Shown: positions 46,075 through 59,271 of the stretch, in pieces
Layout of the letters: every line of letters begins with the position of its first letter
Numbering within the stretch: position 1 is the first letter of the stretch
Source: Wolfiporia cocos
Taxonomy: Eukaryota; Basidiomycota; Agaricomycetes; Polyporales; Phaeolaceae
Length of the DNA stretch: 64,000 nucleotides
Assembly (NCBI GenBank): GCA_029448655.1
Contig: JACCLO010000008.1
Location: 2,604,001-2,668,000, forward strand
Direction: 5' to 3'
Position numbers and translations under genes: made by a program
Notes under the pieces: model-generated
The model's input: only the letters and a program-made list of their open reading frames with translations
Databases searched by the model: none
What the model was told of the DNA's origin: nothing

Positions 46075-47483
46075 TCATGCTTTGTGATCTGCTGGCAGGA
46101 TGCTACTCCAGTATGACCTAGGTAGGATCGGCACCACCAGTTTTAGAAAATCGTACTCAACAAGGTGAGCAACGTACGGAGGTAGATCAAGGATTTCTGG
46201 ACTCAAGGACACAGCGTCCGCTGAGGAAGTGCTCCCAGTCAGTCCAGTCTCTATAGGTAGGTTCGTTGGTACCATTCCCGACGCGATGGTCATGGGAATG
46301 TCAACCGCTAGACTGTTGAACAGTCCGCTGAAGTTGACTCGAACATGTAAGTGATACTAATGGAATGTCAGCGCAAGATAGACTTTAGCGGACTCCGAGC
46401 TGACACCGACCTCGTTCGACATGGTTGCGAACTTGAATGTAGGAGGGCAGTTCAGCTGGAATGAAGAGGTAAAGGTGGCGTCTTGCTTCCACCTCCCCAT
46501 CGATTTGTCATCCGCGGCAGGAATCCACTGGCGCTCTGGCGCTTCAAGCTGGAGATCAACATGTTCAAGGCAGTCGCCCATCCCTCCGAGAGAGCCGACG
46601 CGTTCGCTCGAGTACTGATCCCAGCGTCCGGCACGAACATAAACTTTGCGTCTCAGTTCAAAGTCAATCTCCTTCGCTGCACGAGGAGGCCTAGGCCAGT
46701 GCTTTGAGTCGGTCCGCTTCATGGATTTGCTTGTCGTAAAAATTGAGATTGAGAAAGGGATATTGGTGAATAAGGGGTATATAGGAATCATGGGGTATAC
46801 GACCTATCATCGTGAAACCACCAGTCAATATTCAAAAAATTAAACGTCACCAGCATAAGTGCCACAGCCTACCTCCATCTTGACGTCGGCGTAGCCGCCC
46901 CAGATGCCCTTACGGATGCGCTTTACTTGAGATACGGTGTTCCACGGGCCCTGCCAGCCACCTTGTAGCTCTGTCTTTATCCTGCATCCCTGGGGATCTG
47001 ATGGTACTACCGCTAACGGATGATCTATCCGCTTGTTCAGCCGGAAGGCGCCAGGGCGAACGCCGACAGCCTCTATGTAGTAACGCACTGTCGCGTCGCC
47101 GGCTACATGATGGTGGCCGAACGAAGGAGGCAGATCGGGTGGAAGTGGCAGTTGGAAGGGAACTGTGAGGAAGTGCGATCCAGGGCGGGGATATGCGGCG
47201 CCGCGCGACCAGATAGAGGTGTTAAAGCGGACGAGGTCAATATTCTCTCTGTCCGTTTGGTCTCTGCGCATAATCGAGCTGGCATTCGGCGGTTAGGGGC
47301 AGACTTTACGGTCCTAACAAGATGAGCATACGTTTGCGCGAACCCTCGGAGCTTTACATGAACCTCCTCGACTTGTTCTTCTTGAAGCTGACGGAGGTTC
47401 AACTCTACGATACCTTGCACAACTCCCCCGGCGACACAAACTTTCTGCCCAACATAGACGATTACCGAAGACGGCGGCGACAT
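46075..47483 (-). CDS. Arrestin-like protein
   Basis: Four exons, 47332-47483, 46846-47278, 46411-46803 and 46075-46356, with introns of 53, 42 and 54 nt; all junctions are in phase and give 419 residues. The arrestin N-terminal fold is seen as YVGQKVCVAGGVVQGIVEL, EEVHVKLRGFAQT, FLTVPFQLPLPPDLPPSF, TVRYYIEAVGVRPG. The C-terminal half has TNIPFSISIFTTS and FQLNCPPTFKF. Fungal alpha-arrestins recruit Rsp5-type ubiquitin ligases to membrane transporters, and an LPPY near the C-terminus fits the L/P-P-x-Y docking pattern. The start is the ATG at 47483. The last intron hides an apparent in-frame TAG; splicing it gives MSNEYHLHVRVNFSG. Confidence 0.85.
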
Positions 47484-49813
47484 CAAGTGAGCCAGTCCCA
47501 AGTGAGCCAATCTCAACGATTATGCGTTAGAAAGAGGAGAGCGATTGCAGTGGGACGTGCGTATCTGGGAGCGATTAAGTTAGCACATTTATGCAGTTTC
47601 ATCAAGCCCACGGCCCCTGAGCATTCCAAATTACCACTTACGGAACTTGCGGTCATATGAAAAGCCGTCACGGCCCAGCCACAACAATTCGGAATTGGCT
47701 CCTTACTTGTATAGTGAACCTCTCTACATTAGTCGATGCCCTGAAAGCAGTGGAAACCAGAGAACGCACCAGTGAGAACATTTTACCGCGCATTCGCGTG
47801 ACTCAGACAGGTGCCAGGTCACGTGAGAAGTGCTAATTCGCGGATCGCGTGCAGCCTACACGCGCAAACCTATCACACTGATCGGACCCGCTTTGAACGT
47901 TAACGAGGTGGTACGCACAGCTGAAATTATCGATGCCTTGTCGCAGTGTCAGAAGAGTGCTTTGTCAAGTGACGGGTTTTGACCGACTTTGTTGCGTCCT
48001 TCTATATCGCTTCCAATGTTCCATTCCAGTACTTCGTCCTGAAAGACATCACGTTGTAATATCCAATGAGCCAGTCTGTCAGAATTCTCAAGGCTTCCTA
48101 GCATTCATGTAAAATTTTACCTGGACTGATCGGAAATTTTTCAATTCGTAGTAGAAGGAGAGCAGTGCCACTCACGTCGAAGCTTCGGATCCAATCTTCA
48201 ACGTTCACGGCCAGCACCGGGTCGCAACATCGGACGTCGGACTGATTTCGTATCTTGATGAAGAGCACTTCAAAGAGCAATACACGAGCCAGATCTGCAT
48301 GAGAGGACTAGTCCATGCAGCCCGGTTGATTACGTGGCAGGTTCGAATGTGTTCTGCTGCTGCTGATGGCCGATTTCGGCGGTGCAGCTGTGCTATTCCG
48401 TGAATTATCAGTGCATCATATGCCGCAGTCTCCCGTCCAATAGAATGTTATAGATATGATGCAGACTCTCCGTGTCCGAGATTACAGCGAATTGAAGGAA
48501 CAGACTTCAGATTGCTCGCCGGCATGCAAGAAGTTCAATTATCAGCTGGCAGGCCATAAGCTGAGATCTGAACTGCACCACCCAATCCCTCGTCGAGGTA
48601 GTCGTTGAGCTGTGCCATAATAAAGCTTATAGTCGATAAGGACAATGATTATTGTTCGTAGAAAAAGCAGGACGGCTAGCATATTGACAGAACCGAACCG
48701 CGGTATATTGACCGCTAGAAGTAATGAACACAATCCAGTGTATCAGTACTTGGCTAAGGAGCCAGCACGGCATGAGCGCAAATTCAATAATGAAGTATCG
48801 CCTCGATTGCTGGGTCAAGTCACTACCTTCCAGGTATCAACTCGCAAAGCGCAATCACAGTAGCACATGAAGACGGGAAGGCGAGGCCCGAGGCCGAATC
48901 ATTCTGCTCACCTTTATATCACCACAGCGTCCTTGCAATTCAGCATGAGATGGCGGTTAACAATTAATATCCCACAATCGATGGCAGAAAGCTGAAATTG
49001 TCAGCCATGTCTGGCTAGGGGAGCTCAGCTATTAGTAGACAGACCTCGTCCTCGTAGCGATCAGTCTATGACGCATGCTCCGCATTAGGTCCACTGTGCG
49101 GTATCTGGCGAAACTGCACACCACTGGATTAATCCAGCTGAATATTCAGATGAAACAATTGGAGCCCATAGATTAGTTCTTGTGTCATAGCTAACCACAT
49201 CGGCCGCTGTGTAAGACGCAGTGTCGCATGGCAAGCGGACCTGGTGTGCAGCTGTGTGTCACGAGCAGGCAAGAAAGCCAACATTCAGTGCGTCCTCCAC
49301 GACAGCCCCGGCGAGGTCTATGGTTGTACTTCGTGTCAGGTGAAGAGGTCATCCGCGGTGCATCCTGGCAACGGCACGAATGCGCAGACAGCAGCTATTG
49401 AGATAATGCCATGTTACACGCGCAAGCCTCATGCTGTCGCCCTTTCCATTGAAGTGATCGGAAGGTAGTCTTAAGTGATATAGGAGCGGATCCAGACGAC
49501 CAGATTCAGATAACACAGGCAACTAGCGCGTCTGCTGCACCTTGAAGCTCGGAATGCTCAGTTCTGACGAATCTCACCTGTACGTTGGACGTAATGGAGG
49601 ACTGCTAATGTCTGCCTTACGATGAGTCTGAGAATAGCCTCGCGATTTTCAGAGCAGCGGAGACAAGATGTGGCAACGGCGCCGCTGCAGACATTAGATG
49701 AGTCAACTAATTTGCAATAATTTAGCTAATCCACTTGGGCGCGTGATTCTCCCAGAAATGGGAAACCGCGGTTTCTCCTGACGGTCATCAGGCCAGGGCA
49801 AGCGCATCGAGGT
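47484..49813. other. Intergenic, no gene seen
   Basis: Only short frames without domains. The promoter of the minus-strand arrestin-like gene should lie at its left end. Confidence 0.45.
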
Positions 49814-51794
49814 ATGTGGGAGCGCGAAAACGTCACTTTACACTGCCAGAGTCAAAGTAAGAAGTTTATCACCAGAGCGTCATGTTTGCCCAATAGCCGG
49901 GCACGCCCTTGCTCGCCGTCCTCCGAACCCGCATACTGTACAGACTCCGACGAGTCTGGCGACCCACCTGTTTCACAGCCTGCGATAATTAACTCTGCGC
50001 ATACCATCATCTCTGATACCACGCCTGATACCCGCTGTTTACGACTTCGAGCAGACGACTCCCCCGCACCTCTTAGTCCAGCTACATCCTCGACATCGCC
50101 AGCGTCACGCACGACACTACGCACGCACGCATACACGCGTACTTCGAGGGAGATGTGGTCGCCGAATCAGACAACTATGTGGTCGCCAGACCAGGCAACG
50201 GTGGGCTTGCATTCTCCCCGGCGTACAGATATCAAGCGGATCATCGAAGCCCTCGGCCGCCAAGCTATCGAGCTTCAGCAGCAACGAGGGCTGCTCATCC
50301 ACCTGATTCACGCCGATCCTAGTTACATGGTGAGCGTTGCTGATATTGTCGACGTCGCTCGCATGTCACCTCTTCCATCAGGAGTCCATACTTCGCATCC
50401 CAGAGGAGGTGCGGTATATGACGCCGCCCGATCCCAGAGTCTACCACTTCAGCGAATCCGTCAACCACCTCATGCAAAAGGTGCATCGCATCGAGTCTTC
50501 ATTAGCGCGCATCAAGGAGAAGACGACGGAACTCCACTTGCTCATACCGCCGATAGAAAGCCTACCAGTGCCGACCTTGGTGGCGATTTTCCAGGCAGGA
50601 AGTCTATCCGAACCCAAAGGTGACCTGCCATTCCCCATGCTCATCGCCTCCGTCTCGCGTCGCTGGCGCGATATTGCCATCAAGACGCCGAGCATCTGGA
50701 CGAACCTGCACATTGCGCTGGGGCGTCCGCTGTATTGGCCAGCATTAGCGCTTCAGCGATCCAGTGACCACCTGCTCGATATCACGCTCGACTTCCGCAA
50801 CTACCGACCACCGTCGGCAGACACCGTAACGTACTTCATGTCGTTACTCACACCGCATGTCGATCGATGGCGGCGCTTCGATCTCATCACGCACCATAGC
50901 GATGTCGTGCTCGCGGTGTGCGGCGCGCTTGTGAAGGAGCATTCGAGTACGCTTCAGCATCTACGGCTATCGCTCACAGGAGCTGGCCCATCTGGAGAGC
51001 AGGAGGTCACGATCCCGCGGATACTCAAAGGCGGCACCCCCGCCCTCCATTCAGTACGCTTCGATAGCGTTGCTTTACCGTGGCTGAACCCACCGCTGGC
51101 GGGATTAACCACGTTGGATATTCGGTGGCTATGGTCTAGCAAGCTGGCCTACTCTGAGTTCCGTGAACTCCTTTCGGCATCGCCGACTCTCACGAACTTA
51201 ATTCTCCGTGGGAAGCACGTCGATTTGCGCCCGCGCATGCGATATCCACCGATAAACCTACCGAGCCTCCGATACCTCGAGGTGTCCGGCGACAACATGT
51301 CCACCATGTGTTCTCTCCTTGTGCCGTCGGCATTGGAGACCCTGACTCTGGCGAATGTCGACGAGAGCGAGTTTCGGGACTTCATATCATTGCTGCCGTT
51401 TCATGACAGGCGCTATGCATCGCTCGAATCGCTGGTGCTCCTCAACGTCGCCACTTCCTCCCTCTCCCCCGAAATCACTTCCGCGTTTCCGACAATCACG
51501 CAACTTACCATCATCAACTCGGGGGCCGATCAATTCCTCGAGCTCTTGTGTCCAAAGCGGACAGAGGCTAGACATCCTGACGCACTTGTTGTGTGGCCAA
51601 ACCTCAAATACATTACCTTGCTGGACGTCACCAGCTATGACAAGCTGTACCGTATGGTGACTGAGCGATCAGCACGCGGAGCACCGTTGAAGCGTCTCAT
51701 TGTACATACGGAGTTCATCCACAGAAATCTGTTAGGACCGCTCGAGCAGTATGTGAAAGTTGACAGCATCACTCATTTGGACAGAGAGCCTTGA
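49814..51794 (+). CDS. F-box protein
   Basis: Exon 1 (49814-50329) and exon 2 (50382-51794) join in phase 0 over a 52-nt intron, for 642 residues. Exon 1 encodes a low-complexity Ser/Thr/Pro-rich region and a short helix (RRTDIKRIIEALGRQAIEL). Exon 2 begins with a coiled-coil (about 195-225), then an F-box-like segment at about 226-281: PPIESLPVPTLVAIF, MLIASVSRRWRDIAI, TPSIWTNLHIAL. The remaining 360 residues form leucine-rich-like repeats (LQHLRLSL, LTTLDIRWL, LTNLILRG, LRYLEVSG). F-box proteins bind Skp1 and bring substrates to an SCF ubiquitin ligase; the substrate is unknown. Agaricomycetes carry very many such genes. The N-terminal exon is less certain than the rest. Confidence 0.82.
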
Positions 51795-51932
51795 GCGTAC
51801 CTTGCTCGGCCGCGTGGAATAGCACTGTAGGTGTCGTTCCTTCTACCGCCCCGTCATTCATTGATTGCCTCTACTTAACTAGGTACATGTTGTACCTAAT
51901 TATCCGGTCAAGCAGTGGTCATCACGATCCAA

Positions 51933-54069
51933 TCAACAGTACATGCTTGCAAAGTACGCCCTCGCAGCCGCTACACCCTGCGACAAACCATGTTCTAGCC
52001 ATTCACAGACGACATAGACCAGCCATCAGTATCATAGTTGCTACAAGAGAAGACACTACCATGCACGTACCGAACTCCCATAAATTATCACTACCTTTGG
52101 CTCTCGCATGTATCTGGGCTCTCCGCTTGGCCCATGGGCCTTTGAAGCCCAGCTCGGAGACAGAGTGTGATCGGGAAGGTTCAGCAAAGAACAACCATGC
52201 GTCGTCCCAACCCTTGGTGAACCCTTCGGCGAAGCGCCAGTGCTCGTAGTGGCCAGGATACTGTGCCCAGTAGGATGCATGCTCATCTAGGCAGCAACTC
52301 ACTCTCAGCGCTATTCCAGTGATCATTTTTCTCCCCGGATACCTACCCAGCGCCCGACTCCTGGCTGAGTCTTTGCTAGCATCACGATCTCTATTCTGCG
52401 CATCTCCTATTGGCTTGATAGCCCTCATTCCGACCCAGGCGGGGAATGCCCTCGCTTGCACGGCGTCTTTCAATGACCACCCCGTGTCACCGCCACGTTC
52501 CTTCTTGTAGGTCCAGAAGAACCAGCCGGCACAACAACGGTCGTATAATTGCAGCTGCGCGTCCACGTACTGGCGGCGTGCTTGGACTTCATCTTCGATG
52601 TCCTGTAACGAGCCCGGATTGAGGCCACCGGACCACTCGCCAATGACGATACCGCATCCTGCGCTTTCCAGCTTCTGTCCCACGCGAGCAAACATTTGTG
52701 GCGCCCACTGGTCCGGATCGGTGAGTGCGCGCGTGTGTTCCGCCACGGGTGTGGAAATATCCTGAGCCGTGAAACAGCGGTAGACATGATGGTCCAGCAC
52801 AGCAAATTGCGTCGCTGAGCCGCTCAAGAAGTCCACGTACTGATCAGTCATCCAAACGTCTCCGATGTACAACGGCATCTCGGTGTCAATTGCGCGGAGT
52901 GTTCGGAAGGCCTCTAAGTACCATTTCTCGAGGGCATGGTGGCGCGTCTGCGGCTGCGGCTCGTTTAGGAGTTCTATCCCGACAATGTTTGGCAGTGGCG
53001 GGTCGTGTGATTGGGTAAAGGCTGTCAGCTGTGAGAGAAGCACGGATAGAACGTGGATGGTATGTTTCATGTTGTACTCGTTTGTGAAAAATGTTGGCTT
53101 GGGAGACGACGTGCCAGAGTGGGAGTCGGCGTTCTGTTTACCCGGCGCGGCATGCAGATCTTTGCGGCTCTATGTGAGTGCTGCTCGAAAGAACAACGTA
53201 TGTGCGTACCGATGAGTACTCCTAGGCCATACTGGTGGGCGATTGCGATTGCATTCGTGATACGGCGCCATGCACCTTCGAAGACTTTCCCGTAATTGGC
53301 GAAGTCGGTATTGTGGAGGACGGAAGGATCGGCTCCGCATATGTGGTAGTAGCCAATCTACAAATTCCAATATGTCAGGAAGGTCGGTCACGTTCACATA
53401 GATTTCTAGCAAGAACAGTCGTGGAACTTATTGCCGCGCCGTAGCCTATTATGGCAAACAGGAACATGAGCCCATGCGACGGTGCAGCGCCTTTCAGCAT
53501 TGCCGTATACAATGGTATCTGCATCGTTCCGGACCATTCCCGGAGGGCCGATTCTATGATGGGCTTGCAGGTACGAATCAATGCTTCTGCCAGGTCCGTG
53601 AGCAGATGACCCGTCAGATGAAGCACGATTGGCCCGTTGAAGCGAATTTACCGAGGATAAGCTTGATCTACGCACAGGTATGCGAACGGTGTTGATACCT
53701 CTCTGAGCTATCCATTCCCAGTCGTCCTGGGTGATCCAGGTGTCCCAGTGTTGCTCCAAGATAGCTTTGGCATTGGTTCCACGCACTACGTCTAGATCGC
53801 TTTGTGCTGGGCTGTCGGCGGCTCGAAACGGTCCATCTGCGATCCATCGCTCAAGGACAAACCAGGATCCTGCAGGTCCATCGCGAAGTCAAGCAACTGA
53901 ACAGAGACGTCGAAGTTAACATCCACCCACCGAGATTGACCCCGCGCTGCTTGCGATATCGGTAAAAGTCCGCTTCGGTTGGGAATGGCCCATCTGTCAG
54001 GATGGACGGAACGGCGGCCTCTGGCCTGTTGTTGAGATGTTCTTTCAGAAATTGTGATATTCTACGCAT
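51933..54069 (-). CDS. Glycoside hydrolase family 5 (glucanase-like)
   Basis: Six exons join in phase: 53931-54069, 53676-53869, 53210-53357, 52347-53159, 52071-52286, 51933-51994, giving 523 residues. Motifs are RGVNLGSWFVLERWI, GINTVRIPIGYYHICGADP, GLGVLIDLHAAPGKQN, and the catalytic pair Glu227 (ELLNEP) and Glu335 (VIGEW). SYWAQYPGHYEHWRF and FEHGLSQGVAAA mark the C-terminus. The pattern resembles fungal exo-beta-1,3-glucanase-like GH5 proteins; beta-glucan is the likely substrate. There is no evident signal peptide at the first ATG, so it may be intracellular. Intron 2 is 318 nt, against 50-76 nt for the others, and contains an 84-codon open frame. It converges with the F-box gene, 138 bp away. 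Confidence 0.88.
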
Positions 54070-57000
54070 CGTGTCTGTCGGGTACGTGTGGGATGTTCAC
54101 AAGAGACTCGGCTCCTCTGCAGCGGCTTCGCGCAGTGTGCTGTGCAGTGCTGCATTGAATATGTATAAACGGCCGCTTATGTAATATGTAATACATCCAC
54201 TATGACGACGTCATCACGTTGCTTGGCGTACAGTCACGCCGTCGCCCCGGCCTCGGTCACAATGGGTCACGTTACTACTGTCACGTCTCACTGATTTACA
54301 AACTTGATACGATGTTTCGACTAGCAAGTGCGTTTCAGCTCACCGGGACTTTCTAAATGCATCTATGTAGCAAATCAAGACCAATTGAACACTAGCAGAA
54401 CGCAACTCTGACGAGAGCCTCTTGTCAACTCAATCGGCTTTTTTTCGCCCAGAATTTCCATCCCAGTAAGATGTTTATTTTGTCTACTGGCTGCATTTTC
54501 TCTTGTGCTGACATACTGTATCGACGCATGTCAGCACTTGCTGAGAATGTCCAATGGATGCCGTTCACATGGCACCTACATGCGGTATGTACACTGCTAA
54601 TTTGAACTACAATCACGCAGGACTTCGTGCATAGATGCAGACACAACACGAGATATGGGTCGAACAAGTCTTGGCTCTGGTATTAATTTACACGCGACCG
54701 CCGCTTTTCCGTACATGCGGACATAATTGATTCCGTCATAGTAGTTTTGCAGCTGATCTCCATGCCATTCTACATATTCAAAGCACTCTGTCGCACAAGC
54801 GGCCCACTGGGCGTCACATTCTAGGATAGTCTTATTGACATCAGGTTCCCCTTCGAGGAATGCCACCTCTCATGTAAACGAACGCCTTTGCCTCTGCCCG
54901 CTATTTCCCGAATGACACTGCATATATTCACCTGTTGCACCTCCTTGGGTTGCGGTGTCAATGTGTCGCGAACGGATACGGATTTGCTTACGAGAACGTC
55001 TGGTCTAGGCTTCAGCTGTACTGGCTAGTCCCCGCTAGTCGTCGTTGTGTATTTCCCTCGCTGTTCCTCCGATTTCAGCTATCGCACTACTGTCTGAGCT
55101 TCTCTGGCACTATTCTGTTTTCCACCCAACCCTCGAATCTTGTCCACATTGCAAATCGCCAACCGCCGTGGCAATGCAATTTTCTTCGCCATTATCTGAA
55201 CCACTCGTCTTGGGTGTCACCTAGCGCTTCTCTGCTTGCTACTCTCATTTGCTCCGTAGATGTCTCCTTTTCCCGAAGGCCGCGACACCGTTCAGGAATA
55301 ATGTCCTCACCGTTCCGCTACTATCATACTCCGCAGTTGCTGCTACGGTCCACGGGTATGTCCTGCTTTTGGTCAGGCCTCGTCTTATCTGCTACCTACG
55401 TATACTGCGGTGCCACCATCTTACTGCTGGGAGCTTCACAACGTGTAGCTGATAACGATGACAAGACATGAACCGTCAAGTGTGCATGTACTGCATGACG
55501 TTTTACCGGATCATCCCTTCGCTTACACGGGCTGTAACGCCATCTGGACGCTCTACTCAACGGCAGAACATCCCGCAGTTTATCTATGCATGATGCTTCA
55601 AATCTTGAAGGGACACCATGATACTATGCGGCAGCGAACAATTGTAATCAACCACTTCCTGACTTGATTCTGACTGCGGCCTCAATGGTGCTTTTCGATG
55701 GCTCCTTGTACATCGGCGATTACGAAGCAGCATTATAGTCAGACTCTGGCTACTCACAGCCCAGAACCCCGCGCAGTTGTACCTCCGGTGACTTTTGCAT
55801 TCCACTCACTCGGTGACTATGACTATAGCAAGGCCGATACTTCTTTGGTTTCAACATCAATCACGATGCGTGCGCGTTTGGCTTGACAGTTATCTCTTCA
55901 GCACAATCCCGCCCCATGTGGTGCTAGCGGTCTACAAATCGACACCTTCTTCACCACGATCTGCGCTCCGGTCGGTCTAGTTCGAGTGTTCCTTCCCATG
56001 CGTGCGCTCCATCTCTCGAATAGGTTGTTGATTGTATAGGGAGCGCGGATCGTGGCGCATTTACCAGCAGCTTTGGGACACTGTCGGTATGACTTTCGCA
56101 AGTCAACCGTTTCACGCTAGGATTCTCCACAGGATCCGCCCATGCGCCCTGTATGTATGAGCCCTGAGTCCTAGCACTCTGCGTCGTGGCAGGTCGGCGC
56201 TGGCAGACTCCATCTCGACTGCTCGACTGCAAGGAAGATGGCCAGACTGCAGCGGTCATGGGCCAGCGCTCAGACTTGTGCCTATTCCAACGCGATCGGA
56301 CGGTCTAGATCTCAGTATTGGAGCCGGCCACCAACTGCGGTCTCGAAATCTGGGCCATCTGCTGGATTCAACGCCTGACGATTCTGGGATTTTTTGATCT
56401 CTGACTAACCCTCTGATCAAGTTGGGCGCTTCTCCGTCGGAATTGTTGCATCCTTCCTCGTCTTCATTTCCGATACACTCGCTTTGCAGAATGCCTCTGT
56501 GCCCTTTACCCCCAATTCTATGACTCAGTATTGCGGTGCTTATCTGACATCCAAGACGTCACATTCCACGGCTCGACAAATATTACGCGTGGTCCACTCT
56601 CATGCTCGTGCTGGGAGACATATCCGTAATCCAAAGTGGCCTCCATGCTTTGAACATGCGGCAACACACGTTTCTCGGTTATCAGAGTACGTGGTTCATT
56701 GCATATGGTTGGGTGTTGTGAGGCACTGCCTATCAGATCTATGGACCCGGGCTCTCGTCGGCGTGTTGCAAACAATCTCACTGAATTGGTCTGATTGGTC
56801 GATAATTCACTGATCTCATGCACGTTGTGCGAGAATACTCGTAATGCTGACATATCTCGGACTTTACGGAAGATTGAAGGGCCTGAGAGGCCCTTCGATC
56901 GGAAGAGGCTGTGCTGGCCCCGAGATCTGGACGCCGCACAAACAGCCCAATCTAGACCAGTCCCTCATGTCCTCGTATGGATTTGGGGCATATCGGTTTG

Positions 57001-57091
57001 AGGTTCGTGGATGAGGGTGTCAAGCAATGTTTGATGGCTAACTGCGTTCGTGAAGCCGTCCCAAACGGGAACTGCTTCCTGGACTCGTGCG
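54070..57091. other. Intergenic, no supported gene
   Basis: A minus-strand frame at 54597-54866 with several Cys residues begins at GTG and has no clear upstream exon; I do not call it. A 178-codon frame at 54935-55471 looks random. Confidence 0.4.
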
Positions 57092-57099
57092 TATAAATA
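57092..57099 (+). promoter_or_regulatory. TATA box of DUF6699 copy 6
   Basis: TATAAATA 123 bp upstream of the ATG at 57215. A likely 5'-UTR intron (57145-57211, GTAAGC..ACAG) lies between them, ending three bases before AATG. Confidence 0.5.
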
Positions 57100-57214
57100 C
57101 CGGGATCCATGTCCAGCTTCAGCTTCAGATGCAACTGCAGATAGGTAAGCGCATCCCATACACCCCGCCATTTGTACAGTATCAATCCTGAACTACAGTA
57201 ATCTTTGACAGAAT

Positions 57215-58484
57215 ATGGCTAGTATGCCATCGTACCTCCGTAATCTCTTCGGCGGCTCGAACACGTCTCCTACGTCCGGGACGGCTAAATCCTCTAGTCG
57301 CACATCTTCTTCCGGGCCCGTGCCAGAGGTTTATGCCCCGGTCGTGAACGGCGGCGACCTACAGCGCAGCTACAGCTACTCCGTCTCGCATACGCCGAAG
57401 CCCACGTCGACACGTTATTCCACTCCTGCTAGGGCGCGCACTCAAAGTGGACACGTCAAGCGGAGTGAGACTAGTCCATATGCGACTGGGCTACCGGCGT
57501 ATTCTACTACACAGGAGGCTGGTATGTGGCCATGACGTGAAATCCCTAGCTGATATGCACGAACTCAATCTCCTCATGTTGATCACATCATAGGAAACTA
57601 CCCATCACATGCACCTAAGGTCTCATTCATCACACCTACTAGTTCGCGATCAAACTCAAACGCATCGCTTCATGGGAGCGTTCCCAGCATTCCCAGTTCT
57701 GATGCTAGACATAATAATGTTTCCGCGCATATTCGCCCGTCTCTTCAACAACGCCAGCACTCACATCACAGCAGCAGCGTAACGAGTATGTCCTCGTGTG
57801 AGTAGACACATCTTTCTCGGCAGTATTGCTATGCAGTAATTGATTAGTCGCTCATCCGCCACAGATGGATCAACAAGCGGACAGCCACCTTCCTGTCCAA
57901 ACCCCTACTCGCATCTCAAGGTTTCATGCTTGCACATGCACCCTATCCTCGCACATACGCGCACACACAGTGCGCCCCTTACCTACGATGTGATTCTCCC
58001 TCCGTCCGCGCACAGTGTCCTTGATTGCGAAACACACTCCGCGATACCCACCCACACCCTCATGCAGCCAGCGACGGACCCCCCGATGCCCCTCGGCGCA
58101 CGACTCGTGCTCTCCTCACACAAGTTACCCTGGCCCATAATCGTCACCGCATCAAACACCGGGCCCGTGTCTCCCGGCCCACGCTTCACCATTGGCCCGC
58201 CGAAGCCGGACAGCGTGATCACGAACCTCGACGTGCTCTACGGCGTGCACATAACCCTGCTTAAGCCTGTGACGCCGGAAGAGTGGGCAGCGCTCGGGAT
58301 CGGGAGCCGGGCGCAGCAGAAGGTCGCGCGCGCGTACCAGACGCGGTGCACGCGCATGGGCTGCGGCTGGGAGGCCGGCGTGCGCCGCGTTGACTGGCTG
58401 GGCGAGAAGACCCGGCTGGTGGGCGTGGAGGTCGACAAGAGCGGTGGCGACTGCGGCTCGGGCAAGCTCGTGTTCTCTAGGTGA
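57215..58484 (+). CDS. DUF6699 family protein (copy 6)
   Basis: Exons 57215-57521, 57594-57795 and 57848-58484 join in phase (introns 72 and 52 nt) to 381 residues. The leader is Ser/Thr-rich (MASMPSYLRNLFGG). Exon 2 opens with HAPKVSFITP, another K-V-x-F motif. The core lies in exon 3: LHMHPILAH, LTYDVILPP, HTLMQPATDPP, HKLPWPIIVTAS, VITNLDVLYGVHITLLKPV, AGVRRVDWLGEKTRLVGV. Exon 3 is strongly GC-rich at third positions compared with exons 1-2. The second intron is set by the GTGTGAG donor, since the nearer GTATGT donor gives the wrong phase. Confidence 0.85.
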
Positions 58485-59271
58485 GGTACGCACGAGGTGA
58501 TCGAAGGATAAAGGCCTCCGTATACCAGTGCACGAAGTGCAACGGAATGAAGCACAATCCGCTAATGCAGCCGTAATGCGCTACCGCTCACTGCTCCAGA
58601 TCTCTATGTTCTCATTAACATTAATCAAATCACAGGCTCGTTTTATATCATGCAGCTGTATATGATATCTATCGTGATCTCCTTCGCATCAGTTAAGTCG
58701 CACTGTATTCATATAAGACATTACACTGTACTAGTTCATTGTGAAACTTCTCTGTATCGTACGTACACCCGCACTATGCAATTTCATGAGTACGTTCCCG
58801 TACGGATCAACACGATCGCTGAAATTTAGAATGGTGGCGGATTTGCATTGTTGCATAAATGAACTGAAGTACAGGGCGCAACTCCGAGCAAGGCATTAGG
58901 TCAATATACTCCACTAGAGCCAAGCATGCAGGCTGATCGCCCACTCAGACTACGCGGGTCTGTCGCACATATTCATCGAACCGCACTATTGTTAAGTAAT
59001 CTCCGCAGGCTTCCATGTTACTTGGGACCTATTCAACAAGGAGACGCCGGGTGTGGAGAAGCTTCAGACCACACTAGAAGTTACCGTTTACAGGTATTGG
59101 TGGGATTGAGACCGGAGATGAAAGTGCGAGTATCCTAGATCTGCGGGAACTGGAGCCGTGCCGTGCCGTGTATATGGTATCCATGCTGCACAGTGCCACA
59201 GACCGCAAGGAACATAGCTCTCTGGGGTGATCTGCCCCTTCTACTGGCCATATAGATTATGTAATAATATC
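58485..59271. other. Intergenic between DUF6699 copy 6 and the tRNA
   Basis: Nothing recognisable. Confidence 0.45.

Noticed and set aside
54597..54866. Small minus-strand ORF with several cysteines
   Set aside because: Starts at GTG, no upstream exon or signal peptide found, and no family recognised.
54935..55471. 178-codon plus-strand ORF with hydrophobic stretches
   Set aside because: Composition looks random, no homology or splice context, and no clear promoter.
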